Assembly: GCA_002118135.1 (NCBI GenBank)
Contig: BDIU01000111.1
Span: 89,959 to 153,958 of the forward strand
Reading direction: 5' to 3'
DNA length: 64,000 bases
Source of the DNA: Trebouxia sp. TZW2008
Lineage: Eukaryota; Chlorophyta; Trebouxiophyceae; Trebouxiales; Trebouxiaceae
How positions within the stretch are numbered: position 1 is the stretch's first letter; each line of letters begins with the position of its first letter. A program made the translations under genes and the position numbers. Under the pieces are notes generated by a model. The model searched no databases, was not told where the DNA came from, and was given only the letters and a program-made list of their open reading frames with translations. This document shows positions 46,636-59,534 of this stretch, piece by piece.

Positions 46636-47271
46636 ACAGGCGGCCGAACGCTGTGCCAGTCGCACTCGTAGCAAAGAGCCTGATCTCAGCCGCAGCTCAC
46701 ACGTGGGGCCCGGCCGAAAGCGGGGCCGCGTTGCGCAACAAGTTGGAATCTTTCTCAAGCGCAGTTTGTTCGTGTCACGACTTAACGCCAGCTCCTAACG
46801 CTTGCAAGAGGTGGGTAGGAGTGGGGAGGAACTGAGACCCTACCTGGTGCCTTCAAAAGGCCAGTTGTCGACTCTCAGAGCCCAAATGGCTTGCAGAATG
46901 CAATGATCACTCACAAATAGCCATCATAATCAGTCGCAAAGCAGAGGTATTCTGTTGGTGAAGCTAAAAAAGTCTGAGAGACTCACGTTATTGCAAATTG
47001 CATGGCTCACGTACGGAACACACTGAAGGCCACATGCCCTCAGTGCATACCCGTCACGGCCGGGATTTGCGACTCATCATCTGAGCATCAGCAGACACTT
47101 CAACCTGTTTGCATCAGCGTGATCCCTAAATTGGTAGTCATAGCCTTGCCTGAACTTGACTGAAAATGGACGCTGGACTTGCAGCTGCAACCAACTTGCA
47201 GGCGTGCTTGGCAAAGAGGCTTTGTGCCATAAAGAAAATTTTACTGCTGCACCCAGTGTCACTATGAACAA
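46636..47271. promoter_or_regulatory. SET-gene upstream region / 3' flank of enkurin
   Basis: CG-rich from about 46480 to 46800 (promoter-like), then ordinary DNA. No ORF supported. Confidence 0.45.
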
Positions 47272-50200
47272 TCATATTTCAACCAGAACTTTTGTTCTAG
47301 AGAAGACTTTGTTTGCTTCCTCGATCTCCTGCAGCCGTCGCTCCAAGCTCGTTTTGTGAGCTTTTTGGCCTGGCGTCTCAATCAAGAATGGCAGAGCCTG
47401 CAAGGACAGCAGCAGCCAGCCATAAGCCAAACAAAATGAAACCGTCAAGAACATCCAAAACTTCAGGAAATAGACAAGGTGGGAAGGCAAGTTGTGCAAG
47501 ACCCACCTAAAGCAACACTTGCGGTACTGGAGCTGCTTCAGTGCTCAATGCTTAAAAGCGTGCGTTTAACAAAGTATTGATTTGCTGAAAATGCTGATGC
47601 GCAGAATGCCTGTCTGCTTGTCTGTCTGTCCGCCTGTCTTTCTCTATTTCTCTCTTTCACTTTTCACAGTATCTGTAACAATACAGGGCAGGCATGTTGC
47701 CGTCAAGCTGGAAGGCCTTGCGACACTATAAGCAAAACTGTGAGCCATACTATATACAAGCTGTCTTGAACGGTGAAAAGAAGCCGACATTTGCTTCAGT
47801 TGCTCAAGCCGAGATATGTGCACACAGTATCAACAAGTCTAGGACATTTTTAGAAGGCTCTCAAAGTAGGACAAACCATAGACGCAAAAGACAAAGGGCT
47901 GGCCCCTCGTAGGTCAAACTTCTGTGGGTTGCTGCTTTGACGGCGTAGACTTTTCTTTTTCTTTTCTTTTTCATACTGTCACACAGAGGCAAACTGTACC
48001 TGCAGCTTGGCTTCAACATCCTGCCTGCTTTCCTCCAGGATCCCCAGCATCTCCAACCGTTCTTCTTCAGGCATGATGCGCATGCCTGCATTTGTGTTTC
48101 ATGTCAGACCAACACTCAGCTTTAAAGTTTCAACTCTTACTATTTGTGCTTGCGAATAAAGTGTAGGGGTCTGTCATTACAGTATGTGCATGCAAAACAG
48201 TCGAGTGTTTTTTGCAGATGTCCTACTTTGTCGGGGTCGCAATCAGATATATTGGCAGTAATTTGCATCAGGTTTTGTCTGCAAGCGAGAACTGATGCGG
48301 CAATATTGCACTAGATTTGCAACAAAACCATGTCTATCAAAACAGCATTGCGCAAAGTGCGCCTAAGCGCAGACTTACTCTGTTGTCATTGCGCAGCGTG
48401 CATGCATACTGCACCAGGCCACTCCTATAATTCTGGTCATTTAGGAGCAATCTGCTCTGAGACAGCTGCATGCTCTTCTGAGTGCCTAGCAACTTGCTGG
48501 AAACTGACAGGAGAGGACAGGCAGGGACAGTATGCACAGGTCCCAGGTGGGGCAAACATGGGGGTATCATGGCTGCATCTGTTCTCATCACAAGTGGCCT
48601 TTCATCAAACTGTCACGGGTACCAGTGCACTTGCAATGCAGCAACTGGTGCCCACCATTATTGTCCTCAGGATAAGCGCGTCCTTATGTGAAAACATCTG
48701 ATATCAAGGGTTCACTATAGTGTATACCGGGGGGCACCATATCTGCCTCTTTGGCTGCCTGCTTCTCGGGGTGCTGCCAAGCACATGAAGGCATTGTGGC
48801 AAGGCAAAGGAGCGATGCTGTATGGTTTGCAGCGAGGTGAAGACAAGGGATAGCATGCACAACAACAGGGAACAAGTGTGATGCTAGTAGGACGTACCGG
48901 GGGGTACCATGGCTGCTTCTTTGGCTGCCTGCTTTTCAGCGTGCTGCCGCGCCAGCCCCACCTTGATGTTCTGCAGGTACCTTGGCACTTTGCCATACTC
49001 CTCCTTCTTCAGCCACCTGTACATCAATCATAAGATCGATGTCTTACAGTTTTGATGACTGAAAAGGTTCTGCAAAGTGTTGAGCAGCAGAAAGCAGACC
49101 CAGAGGCATGCATGGCAGGGCTGTGAGACGGAGGGCTGCTCTCACGCAGCCCTCCTGCGCATGTTACCAGTACATACATGGGATGGCCCTTTGGTCACAT
49201 GGCTTTAGAACGGGTGCATCAATAGCCATAAAAAGTGCAGACATCACTTTCACAAGCACTTCAATGACCATCAAGGAGTAAATGCACTTTCAATACAAGC
49301 AGCTGCCACATGACCCATGCAGAGCAGGGTTGCAGATATGTTTTCTTGAGCCATGGGAGGCAAAGTGACTATCAGACAAGCAGGCAGCAATGGCACAAAA
49401 TACCCAAGGCAATGCACCCATATACAGTTGTGATGATGAGCAGAGGGCCGGCAGCACATCGTCAACAGGCTGGGCAGCTTCAAGGACTCAGCAGCATGCG
49501 CACAACACCAATCTGCTTGAGTTGCAATGGCAGCACTTACCGTTCCTGTTGAAGCCTGTCAGCCTCTTCCCGCTTGCGCCTGACAGCAGCACCGGCAGCC
49601 TGCTTCTCTGTGCTGTCTATGATGTTCTCTGTCACAAAGTCTCGGCCTGCAGATGTTGAAGGCCTGCACCACACCACATCAAGTGTCCACAGCATTCAGA
49701 GCTGACGGTCAGGTTGTATGTCTGTGCAGCGAGGACTCAAGCATAGACTGTAAACCTTGATCTGGCGTCGAGGCTTGTAATTTTGATTGCAGATGTTGAC
49801 GGTCTGCAAGGCACTACATTGGCAGTGATTGCAGCACTTGCAGCTGTTGGTGGAGTCTCATGTCTGTGCAGTGAGGACTCAGACATGAAGTGCCTGTCAC
49901 TGAGCGTTGTGTGTTTGATCAAAGGCAGCCTCGATGTTGTATTTCAGCAAAGGAAGATCTGCAAGTCTGATTTTAGGAATAACATTGTATGGAAGGGTCC
50001 TACACCCCAAAGAAGGGCTGGCCATAGATCACATAGATATGATAAAAAGCTGCACAGCATTGTGACGGTCACACCTGCAACTGCGCAAATAGTTTTTATG
50101 TCACTTGCTCACTATGAAACAGATTGCTGCCAAACCTTGACAAGTACTTGCAATAGCAATAGCACGCAGATGAAAGTATGCAATGTTTGCAGTGTGCAAC

Positions 50201-50939
50201 TCCCTGGTTTCTGCTGAGGAATTCTGGGGTTTCAGGATGATGGTCTGTGTGAGGGCCTGTGGGCTTCAACAACGACGTGCAGCTTGCAAGGCTCTGCTGC
50301 GTTGTCGCACGTCAGAGTTGCAATGACAATGCAAAGCTTGCTGGCAATGGTGTACATAGCACACATGCCTCTTATAAATTGTATGTGTTGCAAGTTGGAA
50401 GCAACAAGACAACAGCCTTTGTTGTGAGTTTGTATGCACAAGGCAGCGTACCTTGAAGCCACTGGTGTCTTTACAGTGGGTCTGCTGATGGCTCTGATCT
50501 TGTGCGCCTCGTGCTGCTGCTGCTGTTCCTTTGTCTCCTTGTTGCGCAAGCTCATCTGCTTGATGGCCTGTCTGTTCTGTCTGGCATGATCTGTTGGCGT
50601 CAGACCTTGCCTGCATCAGAAGCACTCTCCAGCTGACTGGTTGTGCAATCAGCCAGCAGCAAAAATGGCAAGGCCATGTGACAGGTTGCAATGGAAAGTA
50701 GTGCAGCGGCAGCAAGACCTTCTTTGAGAGTCTCTGTAGCCCTGGATTGGGTTCAAGATGCTCTGAAGCTGTGAGCTGTTCTGGTGTGACGACAAGCGCC
50801 CAGGGACAAACTGTTTGACTGGTCTAGAGGCAACAGGGATAGGCTGCATCCTTCCTTTGCTGTTCAGCCTGTTGCCTTGATCTACCAAATCATAAATGCT
50901 TTCGTCAGCAAAGCCCTCGTGCCCGCTTATCGAGACCAT
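47272..50939 (-). CDS. ENKUR: Enkurin-domain protein (FAP106/ENKUR), axonemal microtubule inner protein
   Basis: Six phase-consistent exons (50719-50939, 50452-50610, 49541-49663, 48898-49016, 48000-48085, 47272-47397) encode 277 residues, close to animal enkurin (about 256). The N-terminus includes ESIYDLVDQ; the middle SLRNKETKEQQQQ, RDFVTENIID and EEYGKVPRYLQNIK. The C-terminal enkurin domain is MRIMPEEERLEMLGILEESR, then ALPFLIETPGQKAHKTSLER and LQEIEEANKVFSRTKVLVEI. Chlamydomonas FAP106 is a doublet-microtubule inner protein, so the gene implies a flagellated stage or retained ciliary machinery. The start is in a CG-rich patch. The acceptor at 49663 (GTGCAG) was chosen over 49649 because only it keeps phase. 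Confidence 0.85.
47937..47978 (+). repeat. Fragment of the dispersed 340-bp repeat
   Basis: GACGGCGTAGACTTTTCTTTTTC matches the beginning of the copies at 20329 and 23526 and then diverges. It lies in the last enkurin intron. Confidence 0.5.
48722..48790 (-). repeat. Copy of an enkurin exon tail with donor
   Basis: TATACCGGGGGGCACCATATCTGCCTCTTTGGCTGCCTGCTTCTC repeats 48894-48940. The donor GGTAC is changed to GGTAT but remains GT. Confidence 0.75.
49775..49900 (-). repeat. Upstream copy of the enkurin exon 3 acceptor region
   Basis: TTGCAGATGTTGACGGTCTGCAAGGCAC and TCATGTCTGTGCAGTGAGGACTCA-CAT parallel 49646-49750. Confidence 0.65.
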
Positions 50940-51696
50940 AGTCAGATATGTTAGCCTTGGCTGGAGTTCAGCGCATCAGCGTGGCCCAGAATTGGCCCCC
51001 TGGCCACGATTGACTAAACACGACTCAAAAGAACACGAAAAGCTGCTCACACGCAAGCAGTTCTATGCTGTGAAGATAAGGTTTTCCGCTGGGTACGCTC
51101 TCAGCAATGCGATCGAGCAGACCACTGTTATTTTTCTGACTCTGACTTAGAGACTATGCTAGAAACAGTGTGCGAAGTATGTGAAGTAGCTGAAACAGCT
51201 TCAGGGGCGACAAAGGCGGGGAGCAATGCCGGCGAATTGCAAAGCCAAGCTTGTTGACTTGCGACTGCGTTTGAAACACAAGTCATGAGTCATCGACAGT
51301 GTTGCATTGTTTGCTTCTGGCAATCTTGCTGGTGACTAGCTGCAATGCGCAGAGTACATTGCATTTCCAAAGGACTGTATCTACAGCATTGTTCTGCCAT
51401 GTGCAGCATCGTCCGACCTGCAGCAGCGCTGTAACGAGCTCAAGCTGACAAAAAAAATACAATAGAAAAATATGGTGTTGGTGTTGACGCAGACTTGGCT
51501 TGAGATGCTGTTCATAAGTAAGATCGTGTACAACTTCACATCCTGCGCTACAGAACGCTGCATTGAAACAGTATGTAAATCTTGATGCGGCTGCACTCAC
51601 TGCACTGATTTCCATAGCTGCCTTTTGATTGAGTTTCAGCATGGCATATCTCCATACCCATGCATACGCTGTTGCAATTGAGGGGGAAGTGTCACT
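50940..51696. promoter_or_regulatory. Enkurin upstream region / 3' flank of the AAA gene
   Basis: CG-rich near 50910-51240, then AT-richer DNA. No recognised gene. Confidence 0.45.
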
Positions 51697-54600
51697 CTAG
51701 ATGTACATGCCAGCTGGCCTGGCAGTTCCCTCGCCTTTCTTGACTTCCTCTTTTGCCTCAGCTTCAAGATCCTCCATTTTGATGACTGCTTTGCCATCCT
51801 GCATGCCAAGTAGGACATCAGCTGCAACTTTCCGTCTTGGCGGTGAATGCAAGCTGACCTTCTGCTCAAGTAAAGATGCTTGCTTACCTGACACACTTTG
51901 CTGTTCAGCAGTCAAGCGGATTGTCACCTTCATGGCAACACTGACATTTGTCGCCAGAGAGCAACAGGTAGATTTGGCATCATCCAACAGAAGCAAAACT
52001 GACGATTAGAGGAAGCAATGCAATGTTCAGCAAATAAGTCAGGCTGCTGCTTACAAACAAACTTTGTGAAGATGATGATTCAAACTCATGCCTTGTGCTA
52101 TACCTCAATTCTGAGGGCAGCTTGAGTAGCTGCACGCACAACAGCCTGCTTGATGGACCCGCCAGCCAGCTGATAGCCCTTGCCCAGAGCATTCCAGTCA
52201 ACATTGCTGGCCACAGGCGCCTGCTCAGGAACAGAGGCTCGCCATAGCTTGGCTCTGCGCAGCCATCACCACAATCAGTATGAGCTGTCAACATGGAAGT
52301 TTGAACTTCCAAGCGCCACATGATCAACACACCAGCATGCTGCCGGCTTTGGGCCAGCGCACTGCAGCTGACGTCTAATGATTTGTCATACATACAACAA
52401 AGCGCAAATTGACAGATTGGGTGACTTGTAAGTCATTGGCAAGTTTCTGACAGCATGAGCAATGGCGTTCCGTCTTGAACAATGCAAAATCAAGCAGAAA
52501 GCTTGTAAAGCTGTGTTGATTTCTTGACTAAAACATGACTGACCTGAGGGCTGCATCTGGCATAGGGAAGGTCATGCTGAAGCGTATGCGCCGCTGAAAC
52601 GCTGTATCAATGGCATCAGGCTTGTTGGTGATCAGCACCACTATGCCTATATGGGTCTCTAGGTGATGTAGCAGAACACCTGAACATCGTTGCAGCAATG
52701 CAAGCCTCAACTTCGTGGCTTAGCATTTGAAATGCAATACAAAGCAGGTGCTTTGAGCTTGGTTGTAGTGAGCACTGCGCTTTGCATACTTGTGTCCAAT
52801 TCAAATTCCTGTGCAACTGGGAGACAATTACCAACTGTAAACATGGCAACACATTGTATGCAACACGTAAGATTTTGAGTGTATGGGTCACTGTCATGCA
52901 GCGCACATTTTGAACTGCATGACTGTCCTGGCGCCTATACATTGCAGACTACACAAGCAAGTTTAAGCATGAGCTACTGCAAAAGACAATACAGCGGTTC
53001 ACAGGTACTGACCCACGTCCATTGCAGCGTATCTGTCTGTGGAGTTGCCCATGTCACTGGAGCGCGTGCCAAACAGCCCCTCTGCTTCGTCAAAGCACAG
53101 CACAGCATCAGTAGCTCTGGCTTCCTGGAACAGAGCGTCTATATTCTTGGGGGTGTCGCCAACCCACTTAGACACAAGGCCGGCACAGTTGACCACCTGC
53201 GTGGAAAAAAAAAAGAGGATCAGATGCATTTTCTTCCGCAACAGCTTTGAATGCATTGCTTTCCAATTTCTTGCTGTGGTGTCTGCTCCGAATCACAGAA
53301 CGCCCAATTACAGGGCGCCTGTGTTCTTTCTAGTGCAAGATGCATGAAGACACAAGTCAGATCCTGTGACATCTTGCTCTGATCTTGTGAGCATACTGCC
53401 GTGTGTGCAGGCATGCAGAGCAAAGCAGCAGCACTAGAATTGGTCTGTTCCGCCAAGGTCTGTGACATTTGCATGTCACAAATACATGTACCAGGCCCCT
53501 GATGATGCACAACATGCTTCCTGGCAGTGAAGTGAAGACAGTGTACACACATGCAAACACGTATGACAGTCTCATATGGTGATTATGTGCATGAGGCCTC
53601 CGTTATGCTTGCCGTGCTAGAGTGCAGCTTTGTGTGACACAGACAACTGATGGTGTTGTGTAAGTGAGTGCACAGCAGCAATTGAGCTGACCTTGAGGGG
53701 CTTGCCAGTCTCAAACCCTACAGCTTCAGCCGCCAGGGTCTTGCCGGTGCCAGGCTCGCCAGTGAAGAGGCAGACTGTTCCTGCCAGGTCACCGTTCTTG
53801 CCAAAGCCCCATTGCCCCATCAGAACTGCCCTAGCCTGCAAAGGGCATGTCAAGTTCACCACCGCAGAAAAAGGGGAACTTTGCTTGCCACCTTGCCAGT
53901 TGTAGACTCTACACTGGTATGTGAGCTGTCCAGATGTCATTTTCCGCCAACACAAGACCAACCCTTGCATGTACACATGATATCAGGTAGCTGTGTATAT
54001 CTGCCAGCTGGCCCTTGTACGGGGACAATCTTCTCTTTCTTGGGCATCAATTTGGTGTTTAGCATGCGTATATGATGTCAGATAGGCACATCCAACGTGC
54101 CCAAGATCATGCCTGTACACCTCTGAAAAGTACAGAATGTACCTGAAAAGTACAGAATGCAGCTCAAGTCTTGCCTTTATGCCTATCATGGTGTGAAAAT
54201 CACCTGGACAGCGCCAGCTTACCTTCTCATGATGCACAATTTTGTCCAGGTTGGCCTTGAGCTCCTTGGGCAGCAGCACAGCCTCCAAGCCACGTGTAGG
54301 GATGCGCCGCCGGTCAAAGTCCTTCATCCTCAAGGCTCCTCGTAGCTGTAGCTGGGCACCATGCAGCAAGTCTGCCTGATGCACAACAGGTGACTCTCCA
54401 TCTCGGGCTGTTGCCCTGCAGTCAAGATGCACAAGCTGTCAATGCACTGTGATGCAGGTCTGCCTGAGGAGTTGCGGGTGTACTCTCAAAGCTGTAGCTG
54501 GGCACCGTGCAGCAAGTCTGCCTGATTTACAACAGGTGACTCCCTGTCACGGGCTGTCGCCCTGCAACAAGGTTGCAGAAGACATTGCTGAAGCAAGAAG

Positions 54601-57600
54601 CAAGTCTGCCTGAGAAACTGCATGCAATTCTACTGTGCGCAATTCTGAGTGTTGAGCTGCTGCCCTGCATCATTACGGTGGCAACAACGCCACTATAGCA
54701 TGCAGCAAGTCTGCCTGATTGACACAAGGTTGCTCCCCAGCCCAGGCTGTTGCTCTGCAGTCAAAATGCAGAAGGTGTCACTTTCAAGCAAGCCTCAGGC
54801 AACTCACTGCCTCAGACTATTGCCCTACAAATACATATCAGGGTGTCACTCTGATTTGGTGCGTGTCTTGCCTACAAGGCTACAAGTGTCTCGGGCTTGC
54901 TGTCTTGGGCTCTGGGATGTACAAATTCTGTCAAGCAAGTCTGCATGAGAGACAGCAGGGCTGGACCTGAAGGGCAACAGCCCAAGAACGGGAAATGCCA
55001 TCTCAGGCTGTTGCCCTCCAGATCCAAGTTATCTGAAGCAGATTAGTTCCATGCTGCAATGTACAACCTGAGTGAGCAGGCCAAAGATCCAAACAAGGAG
55101 GCCAGCATTGTGCCTCTACAGACTTGCGGCTCTGCCTGAGACTTGCAACACAAGCTGTTACCATAGTGGCATCAGCAGCAGGCACCGCACGCCCACAAGC
55201 AAGAAGCAGAGCACGTCTCCTATAAGCACACAGCTCTGTTCAGCGCAATGCATGCATAGCCGGCAGATCAACCAGGGGGTATCTAGACACTGATGGACTG
55301 ATTCTAGCAACATGGCGCCCAAGAGCACAGACTCTTTGGAGAACATGTGTCCTCTGTTTTGTACCTGGAAAGCGCAGCTTGAACTGCATTTCTGATGTAG
55401 CCTCCGCTGAGCTCATACTTGAGGGCAAGCAGATTGATGTCCACATCATCAGTGCGCTGGATCTTGTCAGGAAGCTGACGCCGCCAGATCTGCTGCCTCT
55501 GGGTGTGGTCAGGGCGCCGAAACTCAAAGGTCATGGTAATGCGCCTGTGCATGGCTTCATCCAAATCATGAGGCCTGCAAAGATATTGGGTGTCTCAGTA
55601 CAAATCTGCTGCATCCGAGTCTGGGCTGTGTAAGTGGACAGCAAATGTGTTGTGTTGTGCTGAAATGAAGGGCGTTTGAGCTGTGTCTTATGGAAAGTTG
55701 CAAATAGCAAAACTGTCAAGGCTGATCAAAAGCTAGCTGAGATCTGAGGTTTTCAGCAGCAACATTTGTGGCTTTTGACACAGCCAAGCCTGAGGTGATA
55801 AAATAATCAGCTAGAGCTTGTATTTGAGTGTGAGCATGTTCTGGCGATTGGAGACGGCTGCAAATGGATAAAGCAGATGCTGCTTCAAGTTGCGGCCGTA
55901 CTATGGTGCCAGGGTGGTTGTAGGGAAACAGCACAAATGGGGGCATGAAGAAGACCTTCATGCACGACACAGCCATATATGAGGCACAAGGCCTGACTGT
56001 GCCCAAAGAAGCTGGATCCCCGTGATGTTTTCTTGTCATGCCAAATGCCATTTGTTGGTTATCATGCAATTGTTTCTGCAGGTGCTGACTGCTTTTGCTT
56101 CGTGCTGCATTACATATGAACCTGCATGTCCAATACCTTTATGAAGCCCTTAGATAGAGGAGGCTGTGTCTACCCTTGCTGATTGAGGAGGAGCACAGGC
56201 CAACTTTGCTTGGACACATTCTTTCTGACACACACAAATCAAGTGGGTCACAAGGTGTGAGCCACCAGGTAGAACAAAACTGACTTGATCATCACAAGAT
56301 TGGTTGCAGGTGTGATCCTGAGTCAGTTAACACCTCATTGAGCAATGTAATTGTTAACTTCAGTTTGTATGGCGGTAGTACTAGCAATAGTATAAACAGT
56401 AAGGCATATTAAATTGATGCTGAGGGAGCGCATGCGCTCGCCTCAGCCTACCAGAAATTATTCCGTAGACATACCCACTTGGAGCAGTCTTACCCAACGC
56501 CGCAGGCGGAGTGCAAGGCGAGCAGCGAGGATAGCTGGTTGGCCTTCCTGATCACCAACCCAGCCCGAACAGGTAAGTATGATTAACCAATTAAGCCTTT
56601 CTTGTTATATACTGGGCAGCAGCAACAAACAATCCTGCAGTTGTGGGATGCAGGTGTACCCTAGAAAGCCCTAAAAGGCTGAAATTCACCAAATAGCAGA
56701 AGTCAAGCAAGTGATCCAATCTGTGTCGCCAATGAAGCTGGTTGCAACGACATGATCAGCTGCCCATGCAAGGGGCTCAACCTAGCTCACACAGTCAAAC
56801 TTTTTTTGTCCACTAGAAAAGGCACTGGCAGGGCTACCGAGCATCAAAGAGCATGCTCCCAGGGAACAAAGAACCCTGACCTGTTGGTTGCCATGATGAT
56901 GATGCCTTCATGCTTTTCCACCTCAGTCAGCAGCATGTTGACGTGGTTGCTGCCGTGCTTTTCTCTGTCTTCAAAGATGGCTTCGCATTCATCAAAGAAC
57001 AGCAACGCATCATGAATCTTGGCTTCCCTGCAGGTCCAGAAGAAGATCAATGCATGAGCTCAGCTTTTCTAGACACCATGACAAAGAAGTTTGCATTCAG
57101 GCTAGCAAAGACCAAGAACAATTGTGCTTTCAGACAGGCTGCCTTGCAGGTCAAAATTATGCTTTCCAGAGTGTGACCTGGCTGTGGGATGTGCACAAGC
57201 AAAAGCAGCCAGAAGCAGAGGTATTCAGTCTACAGTGCGCACAAGCACATGGCATGATTCTGGAGCCTAGAAGCCTGGCAGATGATCACTACTTTGCAAA
57301 TTGCCTGCATGCTTTGCAGACCCAGTTTGGTGCTGTGTGCATAGCAGCAGCCCCAAATGTGTTCATGGGGACGTGGCGAATCAATGAAGTACGCATCACC
57401 CACGCTTCACACATGATCAGACATAATTTTGGTGCTTTTGCACCTGCCAGGTTGCAGCAGCAGAGTTGTCATCAGGGAGCTATACCTAAAGATGAAGCGG
57501 ATGGACTGTCCAGCTTCATTGTGCCCAAGGGATGGAAAATTGATCAGCAGGACTTTGCGGTTGACATGCTTAGCAACAGCGTTGGCCATCATGGTCTTGC

Positions 57601-59493
57601 CTACGCCGCTTGCACCGTGGAACAGCAGCACCAGCCCACCAGCACCCCCAACTGCATAGCAATGTCCACTATGAGCTTCCCAAAAGTCGCTCATGATCAC
57701 GTTCTTGTTGCAGATAGTCTTCCTGCATGCTTTTGTTATGTGCAATCACAACATATACATGCTCTGAGTACACAGTCCCACCACACATGTCAAAAGTGCA
57801 TATGCTTTGGGTTGCACACGTTTAGACAGACATGCTCCTGATGCACATGCTGATGATGCATACAACATTGCCTGTTATATAGCCATCATGCCGCTAGCTA
57901 TGGACACTAGGCAAACGCTGGTAGCAGGGCAACAGCCAGTGCCTTGTGGATCATACCTGTTTTGTCAAGGCCAAGAAGCTTGCGGACTTTCTTATACGCT
58001 GCAAAGTTCTCAACAGTTTCCACAATCAGTTTCTTCTGGTCTTGCGGCAACACCACATCTTCCAGCTGTACTGCACTAGGGAAGTACAGGTGGCTGCCGT
58101 CCACCATGTCAGAAAATTCTGTGTCCAAGCCTACCAGGAAATCCAGCATGCGCCTGTCAATGTCCACGCCCTGAGTCACACAGCATGTCTGTATGTTCTT
58201 GTTGTCATGAAAATTGAATGCTGCTCGAAACCACAGGTAGGCGCTTGTTAAAGCGTACACCCTGAGTTACACATCGTCCTCTGATAGACATGCAGAAAAG
58301 GAAATTGTTGCAAACTTACAGCTGAGCCACTGCTCAGACAGGTAGAGGCAAGGAGGTTTTGAGAGCAGATCATGTCAGCAATGAAGGCAGTTTGGTCTGT
58401 TAGTTGCAGCAGTCAGTGTCTGTGACAGCCTGACTTTTGTTGCTTGATGCATTGATAGAAGGCTTGGAAACCTGATGCATGAACGGGCAGACGTAAGAGC
58501 TGCCTGACCTGGTCCATGATGTCTCTTGAGAAGTCGGTGTTGCTCAGGGTGATAATGCCGTCCTTGATGAGGCGCCCACTCTTGTAGAAGTACTTGCGAG
58601 AGCTGATTTGCTCTTGTAAGCTGGTGGGCAAGAATGCCAGCAATAGTGAGCCAACCTGCAATTGGCAAGCGCAGCAGAAATTGAACAGATGGGCATTACA
58701 GACAGATGCTTCAAAGCCATGCAACATTCTGAATCATGTGAGCCCAGGACCTGATTGTGTTGCGCACATGGGATGCAAAAGATGATGTCCATGCCAGTAC
58801 TGAAATCAAACATGAGGCAGCTGTGCTGTAGCGAGGCTGCAGGTAAACAGCAGATGGACATCCAGGAATGGACATTTGAGACTGGGGACATTCAGGACTG
58901 GAGACAAAGAAACAAATACTCAGAGATGTCATGTATGGCCCACAATGTGTCTTGCATGTCACAATGCTAGCGCTGAAATCACATGCCAAGGCGAGCTGCA
59001 GCAGTCCCGCCCACTAGTCTTGTCACCCGATACCATGCAAACTCAAAAGGACATTTGCAAGCCCAGGGACTGGCTACAATAAAGCCAAGCAGATGCAAAT
59101 TTGGTGTGAGGGTCAATGTGCCAATGTGGGCAAACTACAATCTCATTGGAGGAGGAGCATACTGTGATGGGGGACATGGAGGTCATCTCATCCATGCTGT
59201 TGCCTGGCTTGTTAGCCAGAAAGGTACGCTGCACGGAAGGGGACACATGGCAGCCCACCAGCAGCTCCAGCACCAGCTTTTCAAATGGCGCAAGCTGGCG
59301 TGCATCTGCCAATCTCTGCAATCTAGGCTTCCAAGGTTGGCCACCTGAGCATACATGCTAGCATTGTGAGAAGATCCAAAGGATTGCCTTTGAAGTCAAT
59401 GTACAAAATGTTTCTCAGCATGACATAGGGACAGAGGGACGGACAGACAGACAGGCAGACAGGCAGGCAGACAGACAGACAGACAGACAGACA

Positions 59494-59534
<41 letters not shown>

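Noticed and set aside
46758..46758. Longer N-terminus of the SET protein beginning at 46758
   Set aside because: The codon there is TTG; the first ATG in frame is 46635, which opens a hydrophobic targeting sequence.
47040..47095. Possible box C/D snoRNA (ATGATGA ... CTGA on the minus strand)
   Set aside because: Only one C/D pair at short spacing, no terminal stem, and no second box pair.
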